A stretch of DNA of 64,000 bases from Alphaproteobacteria bacterium (lineage in GTDB: Bacteria; Pseudomonadota; Alphaproteobacteria; Sphingomonadales; Kordiimonadaceae): positions 41,920-105,919 of the forward strand of contig JAJFIS010000027.1 in NCBI GenBank assembly GCA_021774735.1, given 5' to 3'. Under the pieces are notes generated by a model. It had not been told where the DNA came from and did no database searches. It saw only the letters and a program-made list of their open reading frames with translations. Of this stretch, positions 58,377 to 64,000 are shown piece after piece (position 1 is the stretch's first letter; each line of letters begins with the position of its first letter). A program made the position numbers and the translations under genes.

Positions 58377-59105
58377 CTAATAAATTGCTATTGCCCCACA
58401 AACGACCCCGGCGATCCGTAAGCTGTCTGCTTCTGCATTATCAGGCATGTCAGCTTTATACCAAATATCTAAGGGTTGATAGGGCAGGGGCTGGTGCACA
58501 GCATTATTGGACCGTGGCATCAACCAATAGTGGCCGTCTATTTTTTCTAATTGTTTTAAAGTGGTCTCAAAGTCGCCATCTGCATTGCGCCGCTGGGCGA
58601 TCACTAACATATTAGGCACCACTGGGCGGTTCATTCGGGTATGGGTGATGGGGTCACGAACAAATATTGTCGACCCTTCTGGCAGTATCATATCCATACT
58701 ATCACCGCGCACTTCAAGTGCTATTAGGCCTTTTTCACCACGCAGGGCTTCGGGCAAATTTGCCTTTTGTCTATCAGGCCAAGGGATTTCATTGTTCTCG
58801 CACCAGCTGCCTGCCTGAACGTAACCACTTATCATCAGCTCTTGTTCGGCATTTTGGCTTTTTGTGTTGCCGTGAAGGCCAGCAAGAACAAGAATTTCAG
58901 TTGGGTCTATTTGGTACTTAGTTTGGTAAAAATGGGCCAGTGCCTGCGCTTTGTCTTGGGGTAGATATTCTCGGGTGAAACGGTCCTCAAGATGCTGATA
59001 CCCGCTGCCTGTGGCATAGCCCAATGCAGAGGCAAGCTCCCGTACTGACGCATGGGTGTTTAAGCGCAGATTCCGCAATTGTTCTGATATGTATGAACGC
59101 TCCAT
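58377..59105 (-). CDS. Phage-type S24 repressor with HTH and autoprotease domain
   Basis: The 242-residue protein has an N-terminal HTH-like region (about 5-55, SVRELASALGYATGSGYQHLE) and a C-terminal S24 (LexA/CI) peptidase domain. The catalytic serine is in VRGDSM (Ser136) and the lysine is in TTLKQLE (about Lys184). A probable self-cleavage site is Ala98-Gly99 in YVQAGSW, so the protein looks able to cleave itself in response to RecA. It is divergent from the DUF6362-like gene, across a region with symmetric operators. Confidence 0.9.
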   Translation of the reverse strand: MERSYISEQLRNLRLNTHASVRELASALGYATGSGYQHLEDRFTREYLPQDKAQALAHFYQTKYQIDPTEILVLAGLHGNTKSQNAEQELMISGYVQAGSWCENNEIPWPDRQKANLPEALRGEKGLIALEVRGDSMDMILPEGSTIFVRDPITHTRMNRPVVPNMLVIAQRRNADGDFETTLKQLEKIDGHYWLMPRSNNAVHQPLPYQPLDIWYKADMPDNAEADSLRIAGVVCGAIAIY

Positions 59106-59178
59106 GCGTACACTATAGCAGCTTTGTACGCAATAATCAAAAGAAATAGCTTGAATATTGTACGTATTAAACGTACAA
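59106..59178. promoter_or_regulatory. Repressor operator sites (TTGTACG palindromes)
   Basis: TTGTACGT (59158-59165) and ACGTACAA (59171-59178) form a perfect 8-bp inverted repeat with a 5-base spacer. A second pair, GCGTACAC (59106-59113) and TTGTACGC (59124-59131), touches the repressor start codon. The half-site recurs four times in 73 bases between divergent genes. This is the expected layout for autoregulated phage-type repressor operators. Confidence 0.7.
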
Positions 59179-59228
59179 GTTTGTATGATTTGATCTAAAT
59201 TTATACTTGTAATGAATAGGGGGTTATC

Positions 59229-59741
59229 TTGTCGCGTAAGCAGTTATCTACTTTTAATACAACTAATGCATCTCTGGATGAATGGACGCCGTATCAAGTT
59301 GAGGCTTTCCTTGTGGAGGCCACATGGACCTTGCGACGATTGCCCGATAAAGAAAGAGCGTGGGTTTATGGTTCCACTGTTATGTGGCCGGCCATGGCCC
59401 CAAACGGTTTTGAAGGCTATGGCAGGGGAGATATAACAAGCTTTCAGCAACGGCGCAGAACAGCGCCGACGCCCAAACAAATTGATAACTACCAACCAAT
59501 ACTCGATTGGCTGCAATGGTTGCCTGATGTAACAGACCGCCGGGTCTTATTTTGGGCCACATGGCACTTGGGCGGCATGGCGCGCGTCTGTGAGCGAGAA
59601 GCATTGCCCTGGGCAAAGGTACGGGCAAGTATGGGAGTGCGACCTGGAGCACGCGGTTATAGTCGTTGGTCGCTTAAACGTCGGCATAGCTCTTCACTGC
59701 TATTCATTGCAAAAATTCTAGATAATAAAGAAGTATTATAG
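59229..59741 (+). CDS. DUF6362-like phage-associated protein
   Basis: The 170-residue protein resembles DUF6362, found before terminase genes in alphaproteobacterial prophages. WTPYQVEAFLVEATWTLRRLPDKE at the start, a WLQWLPDVTDRRVLFWATWHL block, and a C-terminal segment with LPWAKVRASMGVRPGARGYSRWS-like, DNA-binding character (several W and R residues) all fit. A TTG start at 59229 has AGGGGG 6 bases before it. Function is unknown, possibly DNA binding or regulation of packaging genes. It faces the repressor across the operator region. Confidence 0.75.
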   Translation: MSRKQLSTFNTTNASLDEWTPYQVEAFLVEATWTLRRLPDKERAWVYGSTVMWPAMAPNGFEGYGRGDITSFQQRRRTAPTPKQIDNYQPILDWLQWLPDVTDRRVLFWATWHLGGMARVCEREALPWAKVRASMGVRPGARGYSRWSLKRRHSSSLLFIAKILDNKEVL

Positions 59742-59770
59742 TTTAATTTGTTTAATATCTAAAATTACAC

Positions 59771-59799
59771 TTGACAGGAGCACCGCTATGGCCTAATTT
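59771..59799 (+). promoter_or_regulatory. Strong sigma-70-like promoter before the terminase genes
   Basis: TTGACA (59771-59776), 17 bases, TAATTT (59794-59799). The match to consensus is close. Transcription would start near 59806 and meet a terminator only about 30-60 bases later. Confidence 0.6.
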
Positions 59800-59831
59800 G
59801 CACCTCATCGATTGACAAGATGGATTTTTAC

Positions 59832-59869
59832 ACCCTGACGCCAAAAACTGGTGCTCAGGGTTTCTTTTT
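59832..59869 (+). terminator. Terminator/attenuator hairpin before the small terminase gene
   Basis: ACCCTGA (59832-59838) pairs with TCAGGGT (59855-59861). The stem is extended by CGCCA/TGGTG with one bulged C and an AAAAC loop, and a T-rich run follows. It lies between the strong promoter and the terminase genes, so it either ends a ~65-nt RNA or attenuates the packaging operon. Confidence 0.7.
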
Positions 59870-59903
59870 GTCTTGAATTTTTATCAAATTTCCAGAGGTG
59901 ATT

Positions 59904-60362
59904 ATGGCTCGAAAAGCGCGGTTCGGCACGGGTAAGCGTGCGATGTTTTTAGAAGGCTTGCGTGTGGGCATGAGCATATCAGCTGCAGCTAAGCGTATCC
60001 GTGTTGCCAGACCGACTGTTTACTATTACCGAGACCGCGATGTTGAATTTGCTAGCGACTGGGAAGCCGCCATTGAAGATGGTACCGACCGTTTGGAAGA
60101 TGAAGCTTTTCGCCGCGCTCTCGAAGGTGTTGAAAAACCTGTTTATTACCAAGGTAAAGCCATTGGCCGTGTGCGGGATTATTCAGACAGCTTGCTGATG
60201 TTCATGCTACGGGCTCGCAGAGGTGAAAAATTTAGGGAAGCTCATAAAAATGACCCAAAATCTGCCATCAATGTCGACGCGGCTCGCGCTGCCCTTGTCA
60301 GTAAGCTCCTTCCGCAAGAAGACGAAGAAAGCACAGCAGAAAATCTTAGCGAAACTGACTGA
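59904..60362 (+). CDS. Terminase small subunit-like DNA-binding protein
   Basis: The 152-residue protein has an N-terminal helix-turn-helix (FLEGLRVGMSISAAAKRIRVARPTVYYYRD), as in phage small terminases, and a middle block with EDEAFRRALEGVEKPVYYQGK and YSDSLLMFMLRARRGEKFRE that recurs in prophage small terminases. It would recognise the packaging site and recruit the large subunit. ATG 59904 has AGAGG 5 bases upstream. Its 3' end overlaps the large-terminase gene by more than 100 bases, in another frame. Confidence 0.82.
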   Translation: MARKARFGTGKRAMFLEGLRVGMSISAAAKRIRVARPTVYYYRDRDVEFASDWEAAIEDGTDRLEDEAFRRALEGVEKPVYYQGKAIGRVRDYSDSLLMFMLRARRGEKFREAHKNDPKSAINVDAARAALVSKLLPQEDEESTAENLSETD

Positions 60363-61593
60363 AGCAGAGGCCTCTATATTATTATATGAATGGGCCTTTT
60401 GGGCGCGGGATAATCAGCTAGCGCCAAGGGGGGATTGGACCAATTGGCTGATACTCGCGGGTCGGGGCTTTGGCAAAACCCGCACAGGGGCTGAATGGGT
60501 AAGGGCTCTGGTTGAAACTGGACAAGCCAATCGCATTGCCCTTGTGGCCCCAACGGCTGCCGATGCCCGCGATATTATGGTCGAAGGCGAAAGCGGCATT
60601 TTGGCTATATCACCGCCTTGGTCCAAGCCATCCTATGAGCCTTCAAAAAGGCGCATAACATGGCCGTGCGGCGCGGTTGCTATGTTATTTTCTGCCGATG
60701 AGCCAGAGCGTCTGCGTGGGCCCCAGCATGATGCGGCTTGGTGCGACGAGCTTTGCGCGTGGCGTTACGGTGAAGCCGCGTGGGATATGCTATCCTTTGG
60801 CTTACGGCTTGGGCACCACCCACGCAGCTGCATAACGACAACACCTAAGCCAACAGCGCTACTGAAGCGTTTGATGGCCAGTGCGGCAACCGAAGTAACT
60901 AGGGGCACAACCTATGACAATTTGGATAACCTCGCGGCTCCTTTTCGCCAGATTATTGCGGCCTATGAAGGTACCCGCTTAGGCAGGCAGGAGCTGAATG
61001 CTGAAATATTGGCTGACCTGCCCGGGGCGCTATGGAGCCGGGCGGGCTTGGACAAAAACCGAGCTCAAAAAGCGCCATCCCTAACCCGTATTGTGGTGGC
61101 GGTGGACCCCCCGGTGACAAGCGGTGAAAAGGCTGATGAGTGCGGCATTATTGTTGTGGGTCTAGATGTAAACAGAAAAGCCTATGTAATCGCTGATATC
61201 AGTGCACAGGGCTTAAGCCCGCAAGCATGGGCGGAGCGGGCGGTGGCAGCCTACCATCATTACCAAGCCGACCGGATAGTGGCGGAGGTCAACCAAGGCG
61301 GCGATATGGTGGAAACAATCATCCGCCAAGTGGATAGCGCTGTTTCTTATCGCAGCGTTCGGGCATCGCGCGGCAAGGTAACCCGGGCAGAGCCCATATC
61401 GGCACTTTATGAAAAGGGCAAGGTCTGTCATGTGGGCGCTATGACCATATTGGAAGATCAAATGTGCGCTTTCACCAGTGACTTTGATAAGGCCCGGATG
61501 GGTTATAGCCCTGACCGGGTTGATGCGCTCGTTTGGGCGTTAACAGACTTAATGATCAATAGCGCACCAACCGGTGCCCTTCGTAAACTATAA
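60250..61593 (+). CDS. Large terminase subunit, GTA-like DNA packaging motor
   Basis: The ~447-residue protein closely resembles the large terminase (gp2) of alphaproteobacterial gene transfer agents. Walker A is GRGFGKT (about 71-77), with VAPTAADARDIMVEGESG after it. Walker B/catalytic carboxylates lie in DAAWCDELCAW, and the coupling motif in CITTTPKP. The nuclease domain opens with IVVAVDPPVTSG and ends with an acidic GYSPDRVDALVWALTDLM. The start is uncertain among ATG 60250, ATG 60271 and GTG 60223. The N-terminus overlaps the small-subunit gene. Confidence 0.92.
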   Translation: MTQNLPSMSTRLALPLSVSSFRKKTKKAQQKILAKLTEAEASILLYEWAFWARDNQLAPRGDWTNWLILAGRGFGKTRTGAEWVRALVETGQANRIALVAPTAADARDIMVEGESGILAISPPWSKPSYEPSKRRITWPCGAVAMLFSADEPERLRGPQHDAAWCDELCAWRYGEAAWDMLSFGLRLGHHPRSCITTTPKPTALLKRLMASAATEVTRGTTYDNLDNLAAPFRQIIAAYEGTRLGRQELNAEILADLPGALWSRAGLDKNRAQKAPSLTRIVVAVDPPVTSGEKADECGIIVVGLDVNRKAYVIADISAQGLSPQAWAERAVAAYHHYQADRIVAEVNQGGDMVETIIRQVDSAVSYRSVRASRGKVTRAEPISALYEKGKVCHVGAMTILEDQMCAFTSDFDKARMGYSPDRVDALVWALTDLMINSAPTGALRKL

Positions 61594-61603
61594 GGAAATA
61601 AGC

Positions 61604-62770
61604 ATGAATGGTCTGCCAAGGTTTTTTAGTAAATTACGAAGCCGCAAAAGTAGTAGCAGCGAAAGTAAAGCCGCACCAAAGGGGCCAATTTTTCAAACTG
61701 TTGGACCGGGGCAAGCAAAAACGACCCCCCGCCAATATGATCGCTTGGCTGAAGAAGGCTACCGCCAAAATGTTATCGGTTACCGCGCCATAAATCTGAT
61801 AGCACGGGGGGTATCTAGCGTACCCTTAGTGCTAGAGCAGGGCGGTAAACGCATGAGCGACCATCCTTTGCTTGATTTGTTGGCGACGCCAAACCCCACC
61901 CTGCGTGGGCGGTCATTCCTCTATCATCTGGTTGGGCATTATTTGATTGCGGGCAATGCTTATATTGTCGCGGCGGGGCCAAACCGGTCGCCGAAAGAGC
62001 TGTGGCTGATGCGCCCCGATAGCATGCAGGTGATTGAAGGGGTTGACGGCACTCCGGCTGGTTATCGGCAGTCATCAGGGGGTAAAAAGCGCGACTTTGC
62101 GGCGGAAAATATCCTGCATTGGCGATCATTTAACCCACTGAATGATTGGTACGGCATGGCGCCACTGGAAGCCGCCGCTATCAGTGTTGATAGCCATAAC
62201 GAAGGCAGTCGCTGGAACCTAGCGCTGATTCAAAATGGCGGTCGGCCCACCGGGGCGCTCTACCAGGAAAGTGCGGACGCAACGCTAACCGACAGCCAGT
62301 TTGAGCGCTTAAAACAGGAAGTGGGCGACGCTTACAGTGGCAGCCGCAATGCGGGTCGACCGTTGCTTTTGGAAGGGGGACTAAAATGGCAGGAAATGAG
62401 CTTAAGTCCTAGTGATATGGATTGGGCATCGGGCAAAAATATGACGGCGCGGGAAATTGCCACTGCCTTTGGGGTGCCGCCGCAAATGATAGGTATTCCT
62501 GATAGTCAAACCTATAATAATTACGGCGAAGCACGACTGAGCCTCTATGAGGATACGGTCATCCCTTTGGCGCAAGACTTACTGTCCTGCCTCAATGGCT
62601 GGCTGACACCGCTCTATGGTGGCGACCTCGGACTTAAGCTTGACTTAGAAGGCTTGCCAGCACTGGAAATTAAGCGCGAACGCTTGTTCCGGCGATTAAG
62701 CGGGGCAAGTTTTATGACTGACGCTGAAAAACGCTTGGCCGCAGGCCTTAGTGAGGAGGCAAAAATATGA
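61604..62770 (+). CDS. HK97-type portal protein, GTA-like
   Basis: The 388-residue portal subunit builds the dodecameric ring at the head vertex through which DNA passes. It shows ISLIARGVSSVP-like entry residues, HPLLDLLATPNPTLRGRSFLYHLVGHYLIAGNAYIVAAG, NDWYGMAPLEAAAISVDSHN, AGRPLLLEGGLKWQEMSLSPSDMD, and REIATAFGVPPQMIGIPDSQTYNNYGEARLSLYEDTVIPL. All recur in HK97-family portals of GTA clusters. ATG 61604 follows AAGGAA. It starts 11 bases after the terminase stop, and the lysozyme gene overlaps its end by 4 bases. Confidence 0.93.
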   Translation: MNGLPRFFSKLRSRKSSSSESKAAPKGPIFQTVGPGQAKTTPRQYDRLAEEGYRQNVIGYRAINLIARGVSSVPLVLEQGGKRMSDHPLLDLLATPNPTLRGRSFLYHLVGHYLIAGNAYIVAAGPNRSPKELWLMRPDSMQVIEGVDGTPAGYRQSSGGKKRDFAAENILHWRSFNPLNDWYGMAPLEAAAISVDSHNEGSRWNLALIQNGGRPTGALYQESADATLTDSQFERLKQEVGDAYSGSRNAGRPLLLEGGLKWQEMSLSPSDMDWASGKNMTAREIATAFGVPPQMIGIPDSQTYNNYGEARLSLYEDTVIPLAQDLLSCLNGWLTPLYGGDLGLKLDLEGLPALEIKRERLFRRLSGASFMTDAEKRLAAGLSEEAKI

Positions 62771-63843
62771 AGTCCCATATCGTTAAGCTAGACGCTGCTT
62801 TGGTGCTGAAAAATTGGGATAAGATTGTCACAGGCACCAAAGATGCGCCCGCGTGGAATAAGCGCAAAAAAGCCGCTAAGGACAAGGTTGATGCTGCTAT
62901 GCTGGCGGAGATGCAGAAAATACAGGATGCTGCGCTCAAGAAATTCATAAATTCGGGTAAAATCGGCTGGGCCCGCAAAAGAGTGGGCGGTAACCTGAAA
63001 TGGGCGCTGACGGAAAAAGATACCGGCACTGAAATCCTCAGCTTAAACGGTAAAGCAATTGTCGACGGTCTGGCCGGGGTGAATGTTGCTTTTCCTCTGG
63101 TTCAAGCTCAGGCGCATATTTTTGATCTGGAAGGGAAAATCGAACATCTCTATAAAGATACATCGAACAACGTGACCATTGGTATTGGTCATATGCTGGC
63201 GAATGTAGACAAAGCATTGGAATTGCATGAAAATGGCACGCCTTTTTTGGCGAGAGAAAAAATCATCCGGAGATTGCCAAAGGACTTAGATGAAATAGAT
63301 TCCTTTCAAGTGAACAATCCGTCTAATTCACTTGGAGAAAGACAGTATTTGATTTTTGAAAAAGACGAGAAAGTTGATCGCACACAGGTGCGGGCTGATT
63401 TTGAAAGCGTTGAAGTAATAACTGGAGGGAAGGACAAGAAAGCTTCATTTTATAAAGACCTCTCAAAAACGAAACTAAGCAATAGCAGCATGTTAAGTCT
63501 TTTTGCCAAGGAACTGCCAAGCTTTTTGAAAGTTGCTAGACAGCGTTTTCCGCTGATGTCAAGCTACCCTCCTGAAGTGCAAATTGTTTTGTTGGATTTC
63601 GCGTTTAATCTTAAACGTAAGAGTTTTTCACGAGGTGTATTTGGTAAGTTTTTTGCGGCTATCGACAACCGCGATTGGAAGCGCATGTCTAAGGAGAGCA
63701 GCCGTAAGGGAGAAAATGGAGAAAAACTTGGGGATCGTAATGATGCGACTGTACTAATATTGAAGGGTGCTATTAAACGGGAGCCCTATTTCTACAAAAA
63801 AGGTATGTCTAGGCAATTGCGAGTGATTGGGGATCTGAAATAA
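62767..63843 (+). CDS. T4-lysozyme-like (GH24-type) protein with unfamiliar N-terminus
   Basis: The 358-residue protein carries FDLEGKIEHLYKDTSNNVTIGIGH at residues 119-142. Spacing of Glu122, Asp131 and Thr137 (9 and 6 residues) equals that of T4 lysozyme Glu11, Asp20 and Thr26, so the muramidase site appears intact. The segment VQIVLLDFAFNLKRKSF near residue 275 matches the later helix of the fold. Residues 1-115 are a charged, helix-prone region I do not recognise, and ~150-260 is longer than in T4 lysozyme. It is coupled to the portal gene by ATGA and is more AT-rich. It sits where a prohead protease or capsid gene is expected. Confidence 0.7.
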   Translation: MKSHIVKLDAALVLKNWDKIVTGTKDAPAWNKRKKAAKDKVDAAMLAEMQKIQDAALKKFINSGKIGWARKRVGGNLKWALTEKDTGTEILSLNGKAIVDGLAGVNVAFPLVQAQAHIFDLEGKIEHLYKDTSNNVTIGIGHMLANVDKALELHENGTPFLAREKIIRRLPKDLDEIDSFQVNNPSNSLGERQYLIFEKDEKVDRTQVRADFESVEVITGGKDKKASFYKDLSKTKLSNSSMLSLFAKELPSFLKVARQRFPLMSSYPPEVQIVLLDFAFNLKRKSFSRGVFGKFFAAIDNRDWKRMSKESSRKGENGEKLGDRNDATVLILKGAIKREPYFYKKGMSRQLRVIGDLK

Positions 63844-63913
63844 AATCCCATACTTAAGCTATATTAGTTCAGACATGATCTGACAGTCGTTGCAATTAAA
63901 AAGGGTTGCAAGG

Positions 63914-63978
63914 ATGTGAGTTACCGATTTTGATGTTGGTGTTGAATCAACCATCAAAACCAAAGAGGTAACTCACAT
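63914..63978 (+). promoter_or_regulatory. Long hairpin sequestering the transposase start
   Basis: ATGTGAGTTACC (63914-63925) and GGTAACTCACAT (63967-63978) are a perfect 12-bp inverted repeat. Inside lies a second pairing, TTTTGATG with CATCAAAA. The right arm includes the SD-like AGAGG overlap (63964-63968) and the first bases of the start codon, so an mRNA reading in from outside would hide the start. Confidence 0.65.
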
Positions 63979-64000
63979 GTTAAATTCTAATGACAGAATC
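63977..64000 (+). CDS. Transposase, N-terminal fragment (truncated by window)
   Basis: Eight codons (MLNSNDRI) from ATG 63977 run off the window. AGAGG lies 8 bases before the ATG. The family assignment to IS481-type transposase is tentative. Confidence 0.4.

Larger units (their letters stand above)
63870..64000 (+). mobile_element. Start of a probable IS481-type insertion sequence (cut by window end)
   Basis: An ORF starts at 63977 and reads MLNSNDRI before the window ends. That opening resembles one IS481-family transposase group (NDRI start followed by a Psq-type HTH), a judgement from memory on eight residues. A long hairpin precedes it. The left terminal inverted repeat cannot be fixed, since the element's other end is outside the window; it may start near 63870-63880. 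Confidence 0.45.

Overview
The window is a 64 kb stretch of an alphaproteobacterial chromosome of moderate GC content (roughly half), probably from a marine or aquatic heterotroph. The evidence is the gene content: a three-subunit bc1 complex (petABC), a bamD-recN-ligA block, the CCA nucleotidyltransferase preceded by NUDIX and DUF1285 genes, an alphaproteobacterial division and cell-wall (dcw) cluster, and a packaging module like that of gene transfer agents (GTAs). I cannot place it at order level from sequence reading alone. No rRNA, tRNA or CRISPR array was recognised.

Layout. 1-3.4 kb: the 3' end of an M14 peptidase, a SnoaL-like gene, and a structured non-coding stretch ending in a terminator just before an acetyltransferase gene. 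3.5-6.1 kb: DUF1285, CoA pyrophosphatase, small membrane protein and cca. 6.1-7.4 kb: trmL-hemF on the minus strand. 7.7-10.4 kb: petABC with a terminator. 10.5-14.2 kb: a coupled cassette of DUF3604 protein, parvulin-type isomerase and HupE/UreJ-like membrane protein. 14.2-16.1 kb: a MarR regulator divergent from ilvE, then an XRE regulator. 16.4-21.1 kb: bamD, recN, ligA; then tag. 21.8-24.8 kb: a locus resembling marine D-glutamate catabolism (dgcA, dgcN and a LysR regulator). 25-32.2 kb: CYTH, metallo-beta-lactamase-fold and DUF3667 proteins, msrB-sppA, and an AIM24 / thioesterase / phytanoyl-CoA dioxygenase-like set.

32.4-50.05 kb: the dcw cluster, mraZ-rsmH-ftsL-ftsI-murE-murF-mraY-murD-ftsW-murG-murC-murB-ftsQ-ftsA-ftsZ, mostly joined by 4-base overlaps and closed by a terminator. 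It begins with a promoter overlaid by four 10-bp-spaced repeats that look like a MraZ operator. ddl is absent between murB and ftsQ, and lpxC is absent after ftsZ. 50.07-57.5 kb: minus-strand genes moaE, moaD, pgsA, uvrC, folB, a pteridine-reductase-like SDR, a Ca/Na antiporter, a ghrA-like dehydrogenase and a secreted protein. The uvrC-folB gap carries a cluster of DnaA-box-like sites. 57.8 kb: rpmF.

58.4-64 kb: an accessory phage/GTA-like region. It holds an S24 (LexA/CI-type) repressor with palindromic operators, a DUF6362-like gene, small terminase, GTA-like large terminase and portal. A T4-lysozyme-like domain on an unfamiliar N-terminus sits where a protease or capsid gene would be expected. 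The window ends inside what looks like an IS481-type insertion sequence whose transposase start is locked in a long hairpin.
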